Origin: Frankia sp.
Lineage (GTDB): Bacteria > Actinomycetota > Actinomycetes > Frankiales > Frankiaceae
NCBI GenBank assembly: GCA_019689615.1
Contig: JADGHD010000033.1
Span: forward strand, 1 to 16,346
Direction: 5' to 3'
DNA length: 16,346 nt
Shown: positions 1 through 7,294 of the stretch, one piece after another
Position numbering within the stretch: the stretch's first letter is position 1
Layout: each line of letters begins with the position of its first letter
Notes under the pieces: generated by a model
The model's input: the letters and a program-made list of their open reading frames with translations, nothing else
What the model was told of the DNA's origin: nothing
Databases searched by the model: none
Translations under genes and position numbers: made by a program

Positions 1-296
1 ACGTGGGGACCGGCCCACGCGGCGGTGTCGGCCGTCCCGCCCACCGCCGGCCCACCTGGGCCGGCCGCTGACATGGCGGTCCCGCTGGCACCGCGCCGTG
101 TGACCGGCCCCCACGGCGCCGCGGGCACGCCGGCCCCGATGGCGGCGCGGACACGGCCAGCGCAACGGGTCCCAACAACGCCGTCGGCGCAATGGCCTGG
201 AGGTGGCCCCAATCTGACAGGCTGGTGGGGCTTCCCGGACGGACGCGGCTTCTTACGATGTTGGACGTGAGCAGCAGCGAGCGCGCTGGAGAAGGC
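1..296. other. Left-edge stretch without a recognisable gene
   Basis: No convincing coding region was found. Open frames here encode Pro/Ala/Arg-rich low-complexity peptides with no family resemblance and look like GC-driven open frames. The region holds one strong inverted repeat (46-65, listed separately) and the leader of the downstream ATPase/wHTH gene. In-frame start codons at 192 (ATG) and 258 (ATG) extend that gene on paper, but neither has a ribosome-binding site at the right distance. Confidence 0.5.
46..65. terminator. GC-rich hairpin, possible terminator of an upstream gene
   Basis: A perfect inverted repeat with 9-base arms (46-54 and 57-65) and a 2-base centre; as RNA it would be an 8-bp stem with an ACCT loop. 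There is no T-run after it on either strand. Such hairpins often end genes in high-GC actinobacteria, but the gene it would serve lies outside the window, so the role is inferred. Confidence 0.3.
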
Positions 297-1520
297 GTGT
301 CGGCGGTGGAACCCGCGCTGGTGACGATTCCGGTGACCGGGCTCGTCGACGTCACCAGCCGGGTCGTGCCGGGTGCGACGTTCGACGACCTCGACCCGGT
401 CGAGTTCGACCGGCTGCGCCGGCTCGTCGGGGCCTACCGCGAGCACGCTGACCAGCGGCTGGCCGGCCTGTCTGATCTGGAGCTGGCGCTCGAGCTGGGC
501 GTCGTCCGCCCGCCGTCCCGCCAGGCGCCGGCCGGCCAGGCAACGGGCGCCGACCAGGCGAACGTGCGGATCCTGCTCGCCGGGCTGCTGCTGTTCGGCC
601 GGCCGGAGGCGCTGCGGCGGCACGTGCCGACGCACGAGGCCGCGCTCCAGGTGTTCGCCGCACCGGACGGGCTGACCACCGCGACCAACCAGTTCTTCCG
701 CTGGCCGCTGTTCCGGCTGACCGAGGAGTTCCTCGCCCGGTTCCGCAACCTCAACCAGGCCCAGCGCATCCGGGTCGACCTCGTCCGGGCCGAGATCCCG
801 ATGTACTCGGAGACCGCGTTCCGGGAGGCGCTGGCCAACGCGCTGGTCCACCGCGACTACACCGCGCCGGGCGCGGTCCACGTCCAGTGGTCGCCAGACA
901 AGATCATGATTTCCAACCCCGCCGGCCTGCCGCCCGGGGTCACCATCGACAACCTGCTGGCCACCCCGCCCAGCCCGCGCAACCCGCTGCTCGCCGAAGC
1001 GTTCCGCCGGGCCGGGCTGGTCGGGCGGACCGGCAGGGGCATCGGCCGGATCTGGCTGGAGCAGCTGCGCCACGGCCACGCCCCGCCGGACCACGGCCGC
1101 AGCAGCGCCCACTCGGTGGTCATCGTCCTGCCGGGCGGGCGCGCGGACCTCGGCTTCGCCCGCTTCGCCCTCGGCCAGGAGCTGGGCGGGCGCTCGCTGT
1201 CGCTGCCCGAGCTGCAGATCATCTCCCGGATGCGCCAGCACCCGCGGCTGCGTACCGAGGACGTCGCCCGGCTGCTCGCGGTCAGCAAGACCGAGGCGCG
1301 CCGCGCGCTGTTCCGGATGGTCCGGGCTGGCCTCGTCGAGATCCTGGACGCGGCCAGCCCACGCCGGTCGTGGCAGCTGTCCCCGTACACCGAGCAGGCG
1401 CTGCGCGAGGCCGACGCGGCCGTCGCCGCCGGGCGCGGCCACGAGCACGCCGGCGGGCCCGCCGCGGGGCCCGTCATCGCGCCGACCGGGGACACGGACA
1501 GCACCCAGGTCATGATCTAG
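297..1520 (+). CDS. GHKL-ATPase / winged-helix regulator (RecG-C-like, HATPase_c_4 type), no AlbA_2 domain
   Basis: The product is 407 residues from the GTG at 297, which has GGAGA 4 bases upstream; ATGs at 258 and 192 are in frame but lack a good site. Visible parts: AGLLLFG near residues 95-101, which in this family follows the DNA-binding AlbA_2 (Schlafen-like) domain; the GHKL ATPase N-box FREALANALVHRDY around 175-188; a SNPAGLP strand near 206-212; the G-box GRTGRGIGR around 243-251; and a winged-helix region at about 302-351 (LRTEDVARLLAVSKTEARRA). Relatives are annotated as 'ATP-binding protein' or 'putative transcriptional regulator' and are usually 450-600 residues. The N-terminal AlbA_2 module appears missing, as neither the ORF nor the upstream 296 bases encodes it. 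It is convergent with the deaminase-like gene. Its target is unknown; the family assignment is firm, the regulatory role is inferred from the family. Confidence 0.85.
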   Translation: MSAVEPALVTIPVTGLVDVTSRVVPGATFDDLDPVEFDRLRRLVGAYREHADQRLAGLSDLELALELGVVRPPSRQAPAGQATGADQANVRILLAGLLLFGRPEALRRHVPTHEAALQVFAAPDGLTTATNQFFRWPLFRLTEEFLARFRNLNQAQRIRVDLVRAEIPMYSETAFREALANALVHRDYTAPGAVHVQWSPDKIMISNPAGLPPGVTIDNLLATPPSPRNPLLAEAFRRAGLVGRTGRGIGRIWLEQLRHGHAPPDHGRSSAHSVVIVLPGGRADLGFARFALGQELGGRSLSLPELQIISRMRQHPRLRTEDVARLLAVSKTEARRALFRMVRAGLVEILDAASPRRSWQLSPYTEQALREADAAVAAGRGHEHAGGPAAGPVIAPTGDTDSTQVMI

Positions 1521-1521
1521 C

Positions 1522-1544
1522 CGGCGCGGTCATCCACCGCGCCG
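1522..1544. terminator. Hairpin between convergent genes, probable bidirectional terminator
   Basis: A perfect inverted repeat of two 9-base arms (1522-1530 and 1536-1544) around a 5-base loop begins one base after the TAG stop of the ATPase/wHTH gene and faces the 3' end of the deaminase-like gene at 1598. No T-tract follows. The position between converging genes makes a shared terminator the most likely role. Confidence 0.5.
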
Positions 1545-1597
1545 CGCCGGCCGGCACGCCCGGGCCGGCCCCGCCCGGTGGCCGGTGCCGGCGGTCG

Positions 1598-3154
1598 TCA
1601 CGGGTGGACGCAGAGCTCGGTGCCGAGTTCCGCGAGCGTCTGCAGCGGGTTGGCCCACCGGCAGCCGAGCGCGGCGGCGACCGCGTCCGCGGCGGCCAGC
1701 TGGCCGTCGACGGCCTCCCACGGCGCGTCACTGAGCACCCCGGCCACCGGCAGCGGGCAGGCCGCCTGCACCCAGCCGCGGTCGACCACCACGAACCCGC
1801 CGCCCATGCCCTCCAGCGCCCGGGCGGCGGTGAGCATGTCCGCGTCGTCCGTGCCGACCAGCACGATGTCGCCCGGCGCTGCGGTCGCGGTGACGCCGAT
1901 CGCGCCCCTGGTCAGCCCGACGCCGCGGACCAGGCCCACGCGGACCGCGCCCGGCCCGCCACCGGCCCGGGAGATCACCGCCACCTTGAGCAGGTCCCGC
2001 TCCGGGTCGGCGACGATCAGCCCGTCGCGCACCGTCGGCTCGGCCCGGGTCTGGCGCAGCACCGGCTCCCCGGCCGGCAGCGCGCCCGGCAGGCTGGCCG
2101 GGTCCCGGGGGACCACGGAGATCCGCGGGGTGATCTCGACCGCGAGCGGAAGCGGCGCCGGATGCCCCGGCCAGCGCGGCGCGGCGAGCGAGCCGACCTG
2201 CAGGCTGACCGGCAGCCGCACCATGTCCAGCGCCCAGGCCGGCGCGACGTCGGGGTTGTCGAACAGCGGCTGGCCCCGCCCGGCGGCGATCCGCCCGCCC
2301 GCGACCACCAGGTCCGGCGGGTCCACCCCGCCGATCTCGGTGACGATCAGCAGGTCGGCGAAGTGCGCCGGCGAGATCGAGCCGAGCACGTGGTCGAGCC
2401 CGTACTGGCGGGCCGGCGCGAGCGTGGCCCGCCGGACCGCGTCGGTGGGCGCCATCCCCTCGACGACCGCGGCCCGCACCGCGCACGCCAGCTGGCCGGT
2501 GCCGACCAGGTCGGCGAGCGTGCGGTAGGTGCCGGGGCCCTCGCCTGGCAGCAGGTCGGCCGGCGCGGTCGGCACGGCGCCCTGGCGGCGCGCCAGCACC
2601 CGCAGCGGCGTCCCGGTCTGGGTCACGATCTGGGCGCCGCGCTGGCCGCACCGGGCCACCAGGCCGGACGGGTCGGCCAGCACGGTGGTGGTACCGCGGG
2701 GCACCAGCAGGCGGGCGACCTCGCCGGGCAGGAGCAGCCCGTCCTCCGGGCGCAGCCGGGCGTCGACGTAGCCGGGCAGCAGGTAGCGGCCGGACGCGTC
2801 GAGGGAGCGGCGGCCGGCGAGCGTGCCCGGCCTGGTCACGGCGGCGATGAAGCGCCCGACGATGGCGACGTCGCGGCGCAGCAGCTCGCCGGTCTGGACG
2901 ACGACCATCGTGCCGCTGTGCACCACCAGGTCGGCGTCCTCCTCGCCGCGGGCCACCCGGGCGAGCCTGGCCAGCTCGGCCACGGATGGCCCCAGCCGGT
3001 CCGCGCCGGGGACGCTCTGGCCGGCTGGGGAGGCGGGCATGGGGACCGCCAGGTCTGGTGGGCCGGCAGGCGGACGGGTGCCGGGCGGCACGACGCGCGG
3101 GGCCGTCGGCCAGCCGGCCGCAAGGCTCCTCCCGGCTAGCTGGGTCGCGCTCAT
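1598..3154 (-). CDS. Adenine deaminase homologue lacking the catalytic core (probable pseudoenzyme)
   Basis: The product is 518 residues from an ATG with GGAGG 4 bases upstream. The first ~56 residues are Pro/Ala-rich with no family counterpart. Residues ~57-170 match the N-terminal part of adenine deaminase (DLVVHSG, LDASGRYLLPGYVDA, VPRGTTTVLADP). About 209-271 match the end of the barrel (AVRRATLAPARQYGLD, then ADLLIV), and about 386-518 match the C-terminal domain (GAIGVTATA, DDADML, GGGFVV, LPVAGVLSD). The metal-binding HxH after the FIDA-type motif is R133-L-R135, DPHE is DPSG (161-164), the TDD aspartates and the DSHN motif are absent, and the ~190-residue barrel core is reduced to ~40 residues. 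Known enzymes convert adenine to hypoxanthine and ammonia with a metal centre; this protein should not. The frame is uninterrupted with normal codon use, so it looks maintained rather than decaying. A binding or regulatory role is speculation. Confidence 0.8.
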   Translation of the reverse strand: MSATQLAGRSLAAGWPTAPRVVPPGTRPPAGPPDLAVPMPASPAGQSVPGADRLGPSVAELARLARVARGEEDADLVVHSGTMVVVQTGELLRRDVAIVGRFIAAVTRPGTLAGRRSLDASGRYLLPGYVDARLRPEDGLLLPGEVARLLVPRGTTTVLADPSGLVARCGQRGAQIVTQTGTPLRVLARRQGAVPTAPADLLPGEGPGTYRTLADLVGTGQLACAVRAAVVEGMAPTDAVRRATLAPARQYGLDHVLGSISPAHFADLLIVTEIGGVDPPDLVVAGGRIAAGRGQPLFDNPDVAPAWALDMVRLPVSLQVGSLAAPRWPGHPAPLPLAVEITPRISVVPRDPASLPGALPAGEPVLRQTRAEPTVRDGLIVADPERDLLKVAVISRAGGGPGAVRVGLVRGVGLTRGAIGVTATAAPGDIVLVGTDDADMLTAARALEGMGGGFVVVDRGWVQAACPLPVAGVLSDAPWEAVDGQLAAADAVAAALGCRWANPLQTLAELGTELCVHP

Positions 3155-3353
3155 GGCCCCTCCGCGGTCCGCTACCGGCTCAGGACGCCGCCGCGCCCGT
3201 TACGACCGTCGTTGTCGCCATTGTCGCAGCCCCTTATCAGCACGTCACCGAGTGCTGACCGGCCGCAGGCTCCCGGTGACGCGCAGGCAGCGGACGCGGC
3301 CGCGCGAGGACCTGGACGCCGGGGCACGGGCGCCGCCGCGGGCACGGACATCG
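3155..3353. other. Intergenic gap between ABC operon end and deaminase-like gene
   Basis: There is no gene in these 199 bases. On the minus strand this is the 3' end of the ABC operon and the leader of the deaminase-like gene. It holds a 7-bp inverted repeat (3237-3258) and two copies of GCGACAA 9 bases apart on the minus strand (within about 3210-3230). A GACAAT hexamer there could be a poor -10 box, but no convincing promoter was found, so read-through from the ABC operon is possible. Confidence 0.4.
3237..3258. promoter_or_regulatory. 7-bp inverted repeat, operator or weak terminator
   Basis: TCAGCAC at 3237-3243 and GTGCTGA at 3252-3258 are perfect inverted repeats separated by 8 bases. 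It lies about 95 bases downstream of the second permease stop and 83 bases upstream of the deaminase-like start. The arms are not the very GC-rich stems seen at other gene ends here and there is no T-run, which fits a protein-binding operator at least as well as a terminator. Confidence 0.35.
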
Positions 3354-4190
3354 TCACGCGCCGCGGGCCGGCGCCGGGCCGTAGCGGGCGAGCACGACCG
3401 TCTCGATCGCGCTGACCAGCGCGTAGATCACGACGCTGACGGCGGTGATGACGACGACCGCGGCCCAGACCCCGTTGTAGTTGGACACCTGCTGCGCGTG
3501 CTGCATGTAGTAGCCAAGGCCCTTGCCGGTGGCCAGCCACTCGGCGAGCAGCGCGCCGATGATCGCGCCGGGGACGGCGATCCGCGCCGAGACGAACAGC
3601 GCCGGCAGCGCGCTGGGCATCGCCACCTTGCGCAGCACGGTCAGCGGGCCGCCGCCGTAGGCGAGGACCAGGTCCGCCGCCGCCTGCGGGGTGGACCGCA
3701 GCCCGAACACCAGGTTCACCAGCGAGGGGAAGAAGACCACGATCGCGGCGATCACGGTGACGCCCAGCAGGTCGCGGCCGAAGACCAGGGTGATCAGCGG
3801 GGTCATCGCCACCAGCGGCACCGAGCGCAGCACCATGGCGATCGGCATGAACGACTGCTCGATCGGGCGGTAGAGCACGAACAGCACCGCGACCACGATC
3901 GCGGCGATGGTGCCGGCGACGTAGCCGGCGGCGGCGTCGCCGAGGGTGTGCAGCAGCTCGTCGAAGATCTCCGCGCGGTTGTCCGCCGCGGCCGGGACCG
4001 TGAACAGGTACCGGTAGACCGCCTCCGGGTCGCGGGCCACGTACGAGCTGAGGTCGAAGACCTCCAGGAACGCGTACCACAGCCCGACGATCACGGCGGC
4101 CGAGGCGATGACCGTCCCGACCGCCCGACCCAGCCGGGCCAGGGCGGTGAGCAGCAGGCTGGGGCCGCGCGGCGGCGCGACCGCGGTCAC
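3354..4190 (-). CDS. ABC transporter permease (SsuC/TauC/ThiX type), second of pair
   Basis: The product is an inner-membrane subunit of 278 residues starting with GTG at 4190; the four bases GTGA are shared with the stop of the upstream permease, so translation is probably coupled. It has about six hydrophobic segments (for example 22-42, 88-107, 125-138, 145-163, 207-219, 243-262). The cytoplasmic EAA-type coupling loop lies near 172-200 (ADLVLAYGGGPLTVLRKVAMPSALPALF region), followed by AIIGALLAEWLATGKGLGYYM, typical of BPD_transp_1 permeases in the sulfonate/taurine/thiamine-precursor importer family. It would pair with the preceding permease as a heterodimer, energised by the ATPase encoded two genes upstream. 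It is the last gene of the operon. Confidence 0.9.
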   Translation of the reverse strand: MTAVAPPRGPSLLLTALARLGRAVGTVIASAAVIVGLWYAFLEVFDLSSYVARDPEAVYRYLFTVPAAADNRAEIFDELLHTLGDAAAGYVAGTIAAIVVAVLFVLYRPIEQSFMPIAMVLRSVPLVAMTPLITLVFGRDLLGVTVIAAIVVFFPSLVNLVFGLRSTPQAAADLVLAYGGGPLTVLRKVAMPSALPALFVSARIAVPGAIIGALLAEWLATGKGLGYYMQHAQQVSNYNGVWAAVVVITAVSVVIYALVSAIETVVLARYGPAPARGA

Positions 4191-5065
4191 GAGCCGCCAC
4201 CTCCCACCTTCGTCCGCGGCGCCCACGGCGTGAGCAGCCTGGCGATCAGGCCGACCAGCGCGTACCCGAAGCCGGCGATCGCCGAGGCGACGATCGCGAG
4301 CGCCCAGGTCATGTCGACCTGCAGGTTCTGCTGGGTGGCGACCATGGCAACCCCGAGCCCGCGGTCGGCGCCCAGGTACTCGCCGATGATCGCGCCCAGC
4401 AGCGCGGCCGGCGCGGCGATCTGCAGCGCCGCGAACGTGCTGGGCAGCGCGGCCCGCAGCCGGACCAGGCGGAGCTGGGTGAACCGGTTGCCGCCGCTGG
4501 CCCGGATCACGTCCAGGCTGGCCTGGTCGGCGGCGCGCAGCCCGAGCAGCGTGCCGACCAGCGTGGTGAAGAAGACCGAGATCCCGGCGAGCGCGGTCTG
4601 CGGCGTGCTGCCCTCGAAGACGGTGGTCAGGATCGGGCCGATCGCGATGATCGGCAGGCAGTAGGACACGACCCCGATCTGCAGCACGATCCGGTCGAGC
4701 ACCGGGATGCCGAAGCACAGCACCGCCAGGCCGATCGCCAGCCCGTTGCCGATGAGGAAGCCCTTGATGGCGATCCAGGTCGTCGACCGGATGGACGGCC
4801 AGAAGTCGTCCATGTCGGTGACCAGGGAGCGGACCACCTCCGGTGGGGTGGGCACCGCGCCGCCCTTCTCCAGGGCCGTCACCGCGAGGATCCACCACAG
4901 CGCGATCACTCCGGCGGTGACGATCACGCCGCCGAGCCAGCCGGGCAGGCCCCCGCCGCGCTGCCGGCCGCCGCCCGGCTCGGCCCGGCGGCCCAGGGCG
5001 GAGTCGTCCCGGCCGGTGCCGCCGCCGGTCGCGGCACCAGCCACGGCGTCCTGCAGCGTCGTCAT
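4187..5065 (-). CDS. ABC transporter permease (SsuC/TauC/ThiX type), first of pair
   Basis: The product is an inner-membrane permease of about 292 residues. The chosen start is the ATG at 5065, because its ATGA overlaps the stop of a 10-codon frame that owns the strong ribosome site; an in-frame ATG at 5077 (four residues longer) sits 21 bases from that site and has none of its own. After a Gly/Arg-rich cytoplasmic tail there are about six membrane segments (roughly residues 45-63, 98-118, 127-147, 158-175, 214-230, 253-275). An EAA-type loop precedes the fifth (IRASGGNRFTQLRLVRL), followed by LLGAIIGEYLGADRGLGVAM, the family signature region. It is coupled downstream to the second permease by a 4-base GTGA overlap. 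Two different permease genes imply a heterodimeric channel. Confidence 0.9.
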   Translation of the reverse strand: MTTLQDAVAGAATGGGTGRDDSALGRRAEPGGGRQRGGGLPGWLGGVIVTAGVIALWWILAVTALEKGGAVPTPPEVVRSLVTDMDDFWPSIRSTTWIAIKGFLIGNGLAIGLAVLCFGIPVLDRIVLQIGVVSYCLPIIAIGPILTTVFEGSTPQTALAGISVFFTTLVGTLLGLRAADQASLDVIRASGGNRFTQLRLVRLRAALPSTFAALQIAAPAALLGAIIGEYLGADRGLGVAMVATQQNLQVDMTWALAIVASAIAGFGYALVGLIARLLTPWAPRTKVGGGGS

Positions 5066-5094
5066 CGGCGCCGCCATGGGTCAGGCAGGGTCAC
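5062..5094 (-). CDS. Possible 10-codon leader ORF coupled to the permease start
   Basis: GAGGAGGG (5105-5098) is the best ribosome site between the ATPase and permease genes, and the start codon at its proper distance is a GTG at 5094, not the permease ATG. That GTG opens a frame of ten codons (MTLPDPWRRR) ending in TGA, whose bases overlap the permease ATG at 5065 as ATGA. This geometry is that of a coupling or attenuating leader peptide. The short length means it could be coincidence, and no homology argument is possible. Confidence 0.35.
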   Translation of the reverse strand: MTLPDPWRRR

Positions 5095-5106
5095 GGTCCC
5101 TCCTCG

Positions 5107-5994
5107 CTACGCCGCGTTCTCGCCCGGGTCGGCCGCACCGCCGAACAGCAGGCTGGACAGCTCGTCGTGCAGCTCGTGGAACCGCGCGGTGCGCAGCATG
5201 TCCGGGGTGCGCGGGCGAGGCAGGTCGATGTCGACGACGGCGGCGATCCGCCCCGGCCGCGGGCTCATCACCGCGACCTTGTCGGACAGGATCACCGCCT
5301 CCGGGATCGAGTGGGTGACGAGCAGCGTCGTCGTCCGGTGCTCGGCCCAGATCCGCAGCAGCTCGAAGTTCAGCCGCTGGCGGGTCATGTCGTCGAGCGC
5401 GCCGAACGGCTCGTCCAGCAGCAGGATCTTCGGCTGGACGACGAGCGCCCGCGCGATCGCCACCCGCTGGCGCATGCCGCCGGACAGCTGCGCCGGCCGG
5501 GCCTTCTCGAAGCCGGTCAGGCCGACCAGCGCGATCAGGTCCGCGATCACCTTCTTGTCCGGGCGGACCCCGCTGACCTCCAGCGGCAGCCGGATGTTCG
5601 CCTCGACCGACCGCCACGGCAGCAGCGCCGAGTCCTGGAAGGCGATGCCGAGGTGGTGGTTGCGCCGTGCAGCCGACGGTGGCTCGCCGTGGACGAGCAC
5701 CTCGCCTCTGGTCGGCGCCTCCAGGTCGGCCAGGATCCGCAGGACCGTCGACTTGCCGCAGCCGGAGGGCCCGATCAGCGCGAGGAACGAGCCCTCGGTG
5801 GTGGACAGGTTGACGTCGTCGAGGGCGAGCACGGATCTGCGGCCGAGCCGGAACTCCTTGCGCAGCCCGGCCACGCTCACCCCGGAGCCAGGGGCCGGGC
5901 CGGATGCGGCGGGCTGGCCGGCGGCCAGCTCCTCGCGCCGGTCGTCCGCGGTGTCGAGAGCTGGCCCCGGGGTGGGCGTGGCGGATGTCGTCAT
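5107..5994 (-). CDS. ABC transporter ATPase (SsuB/TauB/NrtD type)
   Basis: This is the cytoplasmic ATP-hydrolysing subunit of the importer, 295 residues. All nucleotide-binding elements are intact: Walker A GPSGCGKST (75-83), Q-loop with Q120 followed by DSALLPW (the family's hallmark), signature LSGGMRQR (170-177), Walker B ILLLDEP (190-196), D-loop GALDD, and switch histidine H228 in THS. A poorly conserved 38-residue N-terminal tail rich in Ala/Pro/Gly precedes the domain. The ATG at 5994 overlaps the stop of the binding-protein gene in an ATGA, so the two are translationally coupled. The family moves sulfonates, nitrate, or pyrimidine and thiamine precursors; the ATPase does not reveal which. 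Confidence 0.93.
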   Translation of the reverse strand: MTTSATPTPGPALDTADDRREELAAGQPAASGPAPGSGVSVAGLRKEFRLGRRSVLALDDVNLSTTEGSFLALIGPSGCGKSTVLRILADLEAPTRGEVLVHGEPPSAARRNHHLGIAFQDSALLPWRSVEANIRLPLEVSGVRPDKKVIADLIALVGLTGFEKARPAQLSGGMRQRVAIARALVVQPKILLLDEPFGALDDMTRQRLNFELLRIWAEHRTTTLLVTHSIPEAVILSDKVAVMSPRPGRIAAVVDIDLPRPRTPDMLRTARFHELHDELSSLLFGGAADPGENAA

Positions 5995-7112
5995 GGCAGC
6001 GTCTTCAGTTCCGGGTTCTCTTCGTAGAGCTCGTTGATGATCGACAGGTCGAACAGCTGCTCGGCGGTGAGGTCGATCCCGGCGATGCCCAGCGTCTGGA
6101 TGTTCTCCTCGACCAGCTCCGGCGTGATCGTGAACAGGCCGTTCTTCTCCGTGTCCGGAGTACGGATCAGCTCGTTCTGGTCCTTGCTCTCGAGCGTCTG
6201 CTCCTCGACCGTCAGGCCGGGGATGTCCTTGCCGTAGGTCTCCACGGCGAGCCGGGCGCCCAGCTCGGGGTCGGCCAGGCTGTCCTTCCAGCCGCGGATG
6301 TCGGCGGTCAGCATCGCCTTGATCTTGTCCCGCTCGTTGGCGATCGACTCGTCCCGCACCACGTAGACCTGCGAGACCAGCGGGTAGTTGTAGTCCGCGA
6401 GCAGGAACGTGACCACCTCGAAGCCCTGCATCCGCAGGGCGTTCGGCTCGTTGGTGATGAACGAGAACCAGCCGTCCGCCTGGCCGGTGGTCAGCGGCAG
6501 CGGGTCGAACTCGACCGGGATCTTCTCGATGCTGTCCGGGTCGATGTTGTTCGCCTTCAGGAAGGCCGCCCACACCGCCTCGTTGGTGGCCTGCACGCCG
6601 ATCCGCTTGCCGATCATCGACTGGGCGTCGGGGACCGGGTTGTCGGCCAGCGACAGGATGCAGAACGGGTTCTTCTGGTACTGCGCGCCGACGATCTTCA
6701 GCGGGGCGCCACCCGTGACGATCGCGTTGCCGGTGATGTCCGGCGCCGAGATGCCGACGAAGGCCTTGCCGCTGGCCACGTCGGTGTCCTGCGGGGTGGC
6801 GCTCGGGCCGCCCGCGATCAGGTTGACGCTGGAGAACCCGGCCTCCCGGTAGTAGCCGCGCTGGTCGGCGATGTACTGGCCGGCGAACTCCACGTTCTTG
6901 ATCCAGGAGAGCCGGTAGTCGAGTACGCCGTACCTGCTGCCGTCCGCCGGCGCGCCGTCGTCGGAGTCGTCGTCACCGCACGCCGCCAGCAGGCTCGAGC
7001 CGCCGAACGCGAGCGCCGTGGCGCCCGCCGTATAACCGGCTCCCCTACGTAGGAAGGTCCGCCGGTCCAGTCCCGTTGTCACCCGCACCCCCATCGCTAC
7101 ACCCTGGGTCAC
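5991..7112 (-). CDS. ABC transporter substrate-binding lipoprotein, NMT1/THI5-like, Tat-type signal
   Basis: The product is 373 residues from the GTG at 7112 (GGTGG about 4 bases upstream); an in-frame ATG at 7094 is an alternative. The export signal has a twin-arginine motif, DRRTFLRR (16-23), a hydrophobic stretch, and a lipobox LLAAC with C45 as the lipidated residue, so it should leave folded through Tat and stay anchored outside the membrane. The mature part begins with an acidic linker and then LSWIKNVEFAGQYIADQRGYY, the start typical of NMT1/THI5-like (SBP_bac_9/NMT1) binding proteins of the ThiY, RibY and SsuA groups. It heads the four-gene importer operon. The FAGQYIA-type segment is most like proteins for pyrimidine or riboflavin-type compounds, but the ligand is not settled; no TPP or FMN riboswitch was recognised upstream. 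Confidence 0.88.
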   Translation of the reverse strand: MTQGVAMGVRVTTGLDRRTFLRRGAGYTAGATALAFGGSSLLAACGDDDSDDGAPADGSRYGVLDYRLSWIKNVEFAGQYIADQRGYYREAGFSSVNLIAGGPSATPQDTDVASGKAFVGISAPDITGNAIVTGGAPLKIVGAQYQKNPFCILSLADNPVPDAQSMIGKRIGVQATNEAVWAAFLKANNIDPDSIEKIPVEFDPLPLTTGQADGWFSFITNEPNALRMQGFEVVTFLLADYNYPLVSQVYVVRDESIANERDKIKAMLTADIRGWKDSLADPELGARLAVETYGKDIPGLTVEEQTLESKDQNELIRTPDTEKNGLFTITPELVEENIQTLGIAGIDLTAEQLFDLSIINELYEENPELKTLP

Positions 7113-7140
7113 ATCCCCACCGACCGGTCACTCCGGCCCC

Positions 7141-7164
7141 TCTCCCGGGTGGTCTCCCGGACGG
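7141..7164. repeat. Tandem 12-base direct repeat upstream of the binding-protein gene
   Basis: Two abutting 12-mers, 7141-7152 and 7153-7164, agree at 10 of 12 positions with the pattern TCTCCCGGryGG. They lie 29-52 bases upstream of the binding-protein start, where a regulator binding to tandem sites on one face of the helix, or a 5' leader element, would act on the importer operon. Origin by slippage duplication is the alternative. Confidence 0.4.
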
Positions 7165-7294
7165 TAGAAAGTTGGCGTATCCAGGCCATCGCCCCCGCGT
7201 GAACACGGTGTAACTCCGACGGCGCCACCCCCTGGACCGCCCGTCGGGGCGATCCAGGTCAGGCGCGTCGGCCGGACGGCCGCCCGAATGGGGT

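Noticed and set aside
887..3139. A plus-strand open frame of 750 codons across the ATPase/wHTH gene end and the deaminase-like gene
   Set aside because: Low-complexity translation, it overlaps two genes with recognisable families and spans their terminator hairpin.
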